The notes beneath the pieces are model-generated. The model had not been told where the DNA came from. It saw only the letters and a program-made list of their open reading frames with translations, and made no database searches. Below, in pieces: positions 59,314 through 64,000 of a DNA stretch of 64,000 nucleotides; the first letter of the stretch is position 1; each line of letters starts with the position of its first letter. Source of the stretch: Opitutia bacterium (GTDB taxonomy: Bacteria; Verrucomicrobiota; Verrucomicrobiia; Opitutales; Coraliomargaritaceae); contig JAQXBA010000004.1 in assembly GCA_029252625.1 (NCBI GenBank), forward strand, positions 1-64,000. The letters are read 5' to 3'. A program made the translations under genes and the position numbers.

Positions 59314-61608
59314 ATGGAACAAGATCCCGATCACGGCGCCACCATCCTGATGCGCCCTCCTGAAATCCTCGACTACAGCTTGACGGGGCATAATGCCGAA
59401 CGCGCGGTCGAACTCGGCCTCGCCGAAGCGGACTGGTATCAATCCCCGCTCCCCCGCGCCACCATGCGTAAGTTCCTCGAACGCAGAGATGGCCCCGCGA
59501 TTCGCGACACGCTACTACTGCTGGCCATACTCGGAGCAACTGGCTACGCCACGGTCGCGCTCTGGGGCAGCTGGTGGGTGGTCATCCCCTACCTGATCTA
59601 TGCGGTATTTTACGGCACCAGTTCGGACTCACGCTGGCACGAGTGCAGCCATGGCACCGCATTTAAAACCGACTGGATGAACAACGTCGTGTATGAAGTC
59701 GCCTCCTTCATGGTGATGCGCGAATCCGTGATCTGGCGTTGGAGCCACACGCGTCACCACAGCGACACAATCATTGTCGGCCGTGATCCGGAAATTCAGA
59801 TCCCGCGTCCGCCAGATCTCAAGGGCTTGGCCTTGGCTCTGATCAACTACGGCGGCTACATGACCTACTATCCGAATCTGATCCGTCATGCGTGCGGCCA
59901 GATGTCGGACGCCGAACGCACCTATGTCCCGGACACCGAATTCGGCAAGATCTTCCGCAACGCCCGAATCTGCGTCGCAATCTATGCACTCGTAATCGTA
60001 TCCGCAGTTATACTACAGACTTGGATTCCGATCTTCCTGTTCATGCTGCCACAATTTTTCGGCACTTGGTTGATGATCGTGCATAACACCACGCAGCATG
60101 CCGGCCTTGCGGAAAACGTGCTGGATCACCGCCTGAATTGTCGCACCGTTTACATGAATCCGATCAGTCGATTCATCTACTGGAACATGAACTACCACGT
60201 GGAGCACCACATGTTCCCGCTGGTGCCTTACCATAGACTGCCGGAACTGCACAAGGCCGTCAAAGGCGATTGCCCGCCGCCCTACCCCTCGATTCTTTCA
60301 GCTTGGAAAGAAATCCTGCCGACAATCCTCAAGCAGGTGAAAGACCCGACTCACCACGTAAAGCGCACGCTTCCCGCGCCCTCAGAACGTATCGACGAAG
60401 GCATCCCGCACTCACACGTAAAGCCGAATACGGACGGCTGGGTCGAAGTCTGCGCAGCAGCCGACTTGGGCAACGAAGACGTGATTCGCTTCGACCACGT
60501 CAAGAAGACCTTCGCACTCTACCGCGATGACTCTGGCAAACTCTACGCCACCGACGGTATTTGCACCCACGGCAATACCCACCTCGGCGAAGGCCTGGTC
60601 AAAGGTAAAATCGTCGAGTGCCCGAAGCACAACGGTCGCTTTAACCTCGAAGACGGCTCGCCAGCCCGCGCACCGATTTGCCGCGGACTCGCCACCTACC
60701 CGATCGAAGACCGAGGCGGACGCCTGTGGCTCAACGTCGAGAAAGCCGGCGGTGTCGGCGCGCGCCATGAGAAGACCTATAAGCTGCGTGTCGTCAGCAA
60801 TCAGAATGTCTCCACCTTCATCAAAGAGCTGGTGCTCGAACCAATCGATGCCAACGAGACGATCGAATTCACTCCAGGCGACTACCTACAGCTCGACATT
60901 CCGACCTACGAAAAGATCGAGTTCCGCGAGTTCGATATCCCCGAGCCCTACGCGACCGTGTGGGAGCGTCATAACATCTTCGACCTGCAAGCCAGCAATT
61001 CCGAAACGACTCGTCGCAACAACTATTCGTTAGCCAGCAACGCAGCCACCGAACGTCAGCTTAAATTCAACGTGCGTATCGCCACCCCACCTCCGGGCCA
61101 AGACTGCCCTCCAGGCGTCGGCTCTAGCTATGCGTTCAATCTGAAGGCCAGCGACGAAGTCACTGCGATCGGCTCCTTCGGCGACTTCCACATCAAGCCG
61201 ACCCAGAAGGAAATGCTCTACATCGGCGGTGGCGCCGGCATGGCACCGCTGCGTGCCCACATCGCGCACTTGTTCGAAACCGAGCACACCGCGCGCAAAG
61301 TCAGCTACTGGTATGGCGCCCGCTCGAAGCAAGAAATTTTCTACGAAGACTATTTCAAACAGTTGGCCGACGACCACCACAACTTCGACTTTCAACTCGC
61401 CCTCTCCGATCCACTCGAAGAGGACAACTGGACAGGCCACACCGGCTTTATCCACGAAGCCGTGCTGATCAACTATCTGGAAACTCATCCCAACCCGAAA
61501 GCCGTCGAATTCTATCTTTGCGGCCCGCCGATGATGATTGCAGCCTGCACCAAAATGCTCGCCCAACTCGGCGTGTCCGACGAGCAAATCGCCTTCGACG
61601 AATTTTAA
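59314..61608 (+). CDS. Three-domain fusion: diiron desaturase/hydroxylase, Rieske ferredoxin, NqrF-like reductase
   Basis: This 764-residue protein has three modules. Residues about 60-350 are a membrane fatty-acid-desaturase-fold domain with three His boxes: HECSH (109-113), HTRHH (145-149) and HVEHH (295-299). Residues about 373-476 are a Rieske [2Fe-2S] ferredoxin (C417, H419, C436, H439). Residues about 488-764 are an NqrF-like FAD/NAD reductase (FAD motif RNNYS about 568-572, IGGGAGMAPLRAH about 637-649, CGPPM 736-740, terminal FDEF). Electrons would flow NADH to FAD to [2Fe-2S] to diiron. Context is sugar genes, so the substrate may be a carbohydrate or derived compound, not a fatty acid. 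The start at 59314 is preferred to 59155. Confidence 0.88.
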   Translation: MEQDPDHGATILMRPPEILDYSLTGHNAERAVELGLAEADWYQSPLPRATMRKFLERRDGPAIRDTLLLLAILGATGYATVALWGSWWVVIPYLIYAVFYGTSSDSRWHECSHGTAFKTDWMNNVVYEVASFMVMRESVIWRWSHTRHHSDTIIVGRDPEIQIPRPPDLKGLALALINYGGYMTYYPNLIRHACGQMSDAERTYVPDTEFGKIFRNARICVAIYALVIVSAVILQTWIPIFLFMLPQFFGTWLMIVHNTTQHAGLAENVLDHRLNCRTVYMNPISRFIYWNMNYHVEHHMFPLVPYHRLPELHKAVKGDCPPPYPSILSAWKEILPTILKQVKDPTHHVKRTLPAPSERIDEGIPHSHVKPNTDGWVEVCAAADLGNEDVIRFDHVKKTFALYRDDSGKLYATDGICTHGNTHLGEGLVKGKIVECPKHNGRFNLEDGSPARAPICRGLATYPIEDRGGRLWLNVEKAGGVGARHEKTYKLRVVSNQNVSTFIKELVLEPIDANETIEFTPGDYLQLDIPTYEKIEFREFDIPEPYATVWERHNIFDLQASNSETTRRNNYSLASNAATERQLKFNVRIATPPPGQDCPPGVGSSYAFNLKASDEVTAIGSFGDFHIKPTQKEMLYIGGGAGMAPLRAHIAHLFETEHTARKVSYWYGARSKQEIFYEDYFKQLADDHHNFDFQLALSDPLEEDNWTGHTGFIHEAVLINYLETHPNPKAVEFYLCGPPMMIAACTKMLAQLGVSDEQIAFDEF

Positions 61609-61679
61609 AACTACCGAACGAAACCACTTAATTTATATCTAAAAAATACGATGAATACTGCCCCATCCTCTAACAGATA

Positions 61680-63041
61680 ATGAACACCCAAACAACCGGC
61701 TCCTCGTTCTACCTCATCTCCGCCTGCCTAGTGGCCACACTAGGCGGCATGCTCTTTGGCTACGACACCGGAGTCATCAATGGCTCCCTTCAATTTGTTG
61801 AGGCCAATTTCGACCTAGATGCAGGTATGAAAGGCTTTGCCGCCTCCAGCGCCCTGCTTGCCTGCATCCCCGGAGCGATCTTAGCCGGCTTATTTGGCGA
61901 TATGATTGGTCGAAAAAAGACGCTCATGATCTCCGGCCTGCTGTTTTTAATTTCCGCGATCGGGACTGCGCTGCCGAATGACATCAACACGTTTATCATC
62001 TTCCGTATCATTGGAGGTATCGGCGTTGGCGCAGCGAGCATGACCAGCCCGATGTATATCGCAGAGATCGCGCCCGCCCGCATACGTGGCCGACTCGTTT
62101 CCCTGAACCAACTCGCCATTGTGGGAGGCATGTTGATTGTCTATTTTGTAAACTACTTCATCGCGGATGTTGATAACCCCGCATGGAATATCTCCACAGG
62201 CTGGAGATGGATGTTCGGCTCTGAGGCCCTGCCAGCTGCGTCACTCTGTATCCTCACCTTCTTCATTCCGGAAACACCACGCTGGCTCAGCATGCATGGT
62301 CGAAAGAAAGAGGCTCGTGACATTCTGGTTAAAATCGAGGGCGAGGAAACGGCTGACACTGAAATGAAAGCCATCGAAGCATCACTGTCCGAGGGAAAGG
62401 CAGGATTCAGCCAACTCTTTACTCCGGCACACTTTAAACTGTTAGCCTTGGGGCTAGGTCTCGCCTTCCTGCAGCAAGCGACAGGTATCAATGTATTCCT
62501 CTACTTCGGTTCGGAAATCTTTGGTTCGCTTGGTGGGGAAAAAGTGGATGCCGCGTTGCTCCAGCAAGTCATCGTGGGTGGAGCCAATGTAATCTTCACC
62601 CTGGTAGCGATCTGGACCGTCGATATTATCGGCAGAAAGCCACTGATGATCATTGGTGCCTCTGGTATGGCTCTCTCACTTTTCGCCATGGGTCGCGCAG
62701 GCATGCAAGGCGATGCTGGCAGCGGGCTACTGGTCTGGGTGATTATCTACATTGCCAGCTTCGCACTTAGTCTCGGCCCTGTTGTGTGGGTGCTTCTTTC
62801 CGAAATCTTCCCCAACAAAATCCGCTCGCTCGCCATGGCGACCTGCACCGTTTTCCTTTGGCTGACGAACTCGGTGGTTTCTCAAACTTTTGTCATGATG
62901 GACAAGAACGAAGATCTCGTAGAAAAATACAACCATAGTTTCCCATTCTTCATCTATGGTGGACTATGTGTCGTCACCGTTTTCTTTGTCTTGTTTTTCG
63001 TTAAAGAAACTAAAGGGCGGGCTCTCGAGGAAAACAATTAA
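61680..63041 (+). CDS. MFS sugar porter (sugar/proton symporter)
   Basis: The 453-residue membrane protein has 12 predicted helices and the sugar porter marks: LFGYDTGVINGSL in helix 1, DMIGRKKTLM in the first loop, PMYIAEIAPARIRGRLVS, PETPRWL, GIDVF-like QQATGINVFLYFGSEIF, and DIIGRKPLMI. It resembles XylE/GalP, so a hexose or pentose substrate is likely. It starts 71 bases after the fusion gene and 10 bases before the next gene. Confidence 0.9.
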   Translation: MNTQTTGSSFYLISACLVATLGGMLFGYDTGVINGSLQFVEANFDLDAGMKGFAASSALLACIPGAILAGLFGDMIGRKKTLMISGLLFLISAIGTALPNDINTFIIFRIIGGIGVGAASMTSPMYIAEIAPARIRGRLVSLNQLAIVGGMLIVYFVNYFIADVDNPAWNISTGWRWMFGSEALPAASLCILTFFIPETPRWLSMHGRKKEARDILVKIEGEETADTEMKAIEASLSEGKAGFSQLFTPAHFKLLALGLGLAFLQQATGINVFLYFGSEIFGSLGGEKVDAALLQQVIVGGANVIFTLVAIWTVDIIGRKPLMIIGASGMALSLFAMGRAGMQGDAGSGLLVWVIIYIASFALSLGPVVWVLLSEIFPNKIRSLAMATCTVFLWLTNSVVSQTFVMMDKNEDLVEKYNHSFPFFIYGGLCVVTVFFVLFFVKETKGRALEENN

Positions 63042-63051
63042 ATCACAAAAC

Positions 63052-63909
63052 ATGACTGACACCACCACTCCCTCTTTAAAGATACATATCAATGGTTGGT
63101 CGCTACTCGATGAAGGCGATCCCGCAACCGAAGCGGGCCTGCGCACGCATCTCTCGGCGATCAAGGATGCCGGATTCCAAGGCTATTGCTGGGCCCCAAG
63201 TAATCCACAGTTAAAAGAATTGCTCACCGAATATGGCTTGCGCTACGGCGGTGCCTTCGACGCTGCCAAACCGGAGCAATTTGCTGATCGTATCGCCGCT
63301 ATCATGGCCATTGATAATGGTCCGATCAATTGTCAGCTCGCCGACGACGACACACCGGTCGAAGAGGCAATCGAGCTGAGCCTCGCACTGATGGCGGAAG
63401 CCAAAAAGCAAAAGGCACCGGTGCATTTGGAGGTCCACCGTGACACCTGCACCGAGACGCCCGAGAAGACGACCGCGATCATTGAAGGCTACAAAGCCGC
63501 CACCGGGGAAGATCCACTGATGAACTTCGACTTCTCACACCCCGCAGTGGTCAAACATATCTTAGAGCACGAAACCATTACGCGTCTGCTCACTCCCGAG
63601 ATTGTGCCGATCTTCCAGAAGTCCACACTCTGGCACATTCGCCCCTTCAACGCGCAGCACTGTCAGATTCCAATCACCGATGGGCAGGGCAACTTCTCCC
63701 CTGAATACCTGGCATGCCGCCCCTTCGTGCGCCAAGCACTCAGGCATTGGCTGCAAGGGCCCCGACCAACCAACGAGCTCTGGGTGATGCCGGAAATCGG
63801 CACGACTCACGAATACAAACTAAGCTGCTTCCCGAACATCTGGGAAGATACGGTTGCCTTGGGTAAAGACATTCAAAAGATCTGGGCCGAAGAAATCGCC
63901 GCTCTCTAA
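63052..63909 (+). CDS. TIM-barrel sugar isomerase/epimerase-like protein
   Basis: The 285-residue protein fits the xylose-isomerase-like TIM barrel (AP endonuclease 2 family). Candidate metal ligands are Glu in VHLEVHRDTC, and Asp and His in MNFDFSHPAVV, with His in LWHIRPFNAQH. These enzymes interconvert sugars or act on sugar phosphates. The start at 63052 follows the porter stop by 10 bases; an in-frame start at 62956 lies inside the porter gene and is not used. Confidence 0.78.
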   Translation: MTDTTTPSLKIHINGWSLLDEGDPATEAGLRTHLSAIKDAGFQGYCWAPSNPQLKELLTEYGLRYGGAFDAAKPEQFADRIAAIMAIDNGPINCQLADDDTPVEEAIELSLALMAEAKKQKAPVHLEVHRDTCTETPEKTTAIIEGYKAATGEDPLMNFDFSHPAVVKHILEHETITRLLTPEIVPIFQKSTLWHIRPFNAQHCQIPITDGQGNFSPEYLACRPFVRQALRHWLQGPRPTNELWVMPEIGTTHEYKLSCFPNIWEDTVALGKDIQKIWAEEIAAL

Positions 63910-63949
63910 TTTCAAATTTCTAAATTCAAACTTTTAAAAACAAAATACT

Positions 63950-64000
63950 ATGAAAGACAAAACAATCGGAATCGTCGGCCTCGGCCGCATGGGTGGTAAC
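63950..64000 (+). CDS. 6-phosphogluconate dehydrogenase-like protein, partial (cut by edge)
   Basis: The first 17 codons (MKDKTIGIVGLGRMGGN) show the NAD(P)-binding GxGxMG motif of the 6-phosphogluconate dehydrogenase / beta-hydroxyacid dehydrogenase family, with the Asn after GG typical of Gnd. The gene continues beyond the window. It starts 40 bases after the TIM-barrel gene, as next gene of the same set. The exact family member cannot be decided from so little. Confidence 0.7.
   Translation, partial: MKDKTIGIVGLGRMGGN

Overview
The window is bacterial chromosome of about 50-55% G+C with dense, mostly operonic genes. Several marks point to Verrucomicrobiota, probably a marine member of class Opitutae (Puniceicoccales type): a GreA factor with a very long N-terminal extension, many TPR and periplasmic helper proteins, an SHD1-like domain protein, sugar loci run by AraC-type regulators, and a diderm envelope gene set (mlaEFDCA, bamD-like, lptE-like). 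This assignment is inferred from protein character only. No rRNA, tRNA, CRISPR array, phage or insertion sequence was found.

Layout. 1-589: gene-free, with a perfect 21-bp inverted repeat. 590-4833: sugar locus (arabinose/fucose isomerase-like enzyme, exported alpha/beta hydrolase, RhaT-type symporter) with a divergent AraC regulator. 4878-13434: mixed housekeeping genes (spermidine synthase-like protein, RluA pseudouridine synthase, FAD monooxygenase, C39-like protease domain protein, MalY/PatB lyase, HslR-like S4 protein, methyltransferase, RsgA). 13518-16910: a four-gene envelope cluster of unknown function. 17054-22041: carB, purU and a YfgM-like TPR protein. 22161-25570: accessory block (glycosyltransferase, SET-domain protein, ATP-grasp-like protein, sulfotransferase). 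25852-29250: eno, sufE, a TatD-family hydrolase and DUF983. 29266-32655: mlaEFDCA operon. 32810-41248: long GreA, rsmB, a TPR protein, glmM, trpD, uppP. 41344-44896: hrpB and a metallophosphoesterase. 45124-51036: ribB (with a decayed ribA half), elbB, then the rpmF-plsX-fabH-bamD-lptE run. 51125-55028: glucosylglycerate genes. 55560-58174: hisI and transketolase. 58272-64000: a second AraC-linked sugar locus that runs off the right edge.

Two points stand out. First, a 995-residue protein joins a complete glucosyl-3-phosphoglycerate synthase (GT81) to a complete GH13_18 phosphorylase, next to the matching HAD phosphatase. One operon thus seems to encode making and phosphorolytic breakdown of the compatible solute glucosylglycerate. 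Second, a 764-residue protein joins a membrane desaturase/hydroxylase domain, a Rieske ferredoxin and an NqrF-like flavin reductase. It sits between an AraC regulator and a sugar porter, a TIM-barrel isomerase-like protein and a 6-phosphogluconate-dehydrogenase-like gene, which suggests an oxygenase acting in carbohydrate catabolism. Smaller oddities are the accessory block, a RibB with a decayed GTP cyclohydrolase half, a HisI with an altered metal motif, and degenerate 7-nt-period repeats in several intergenic gaps.
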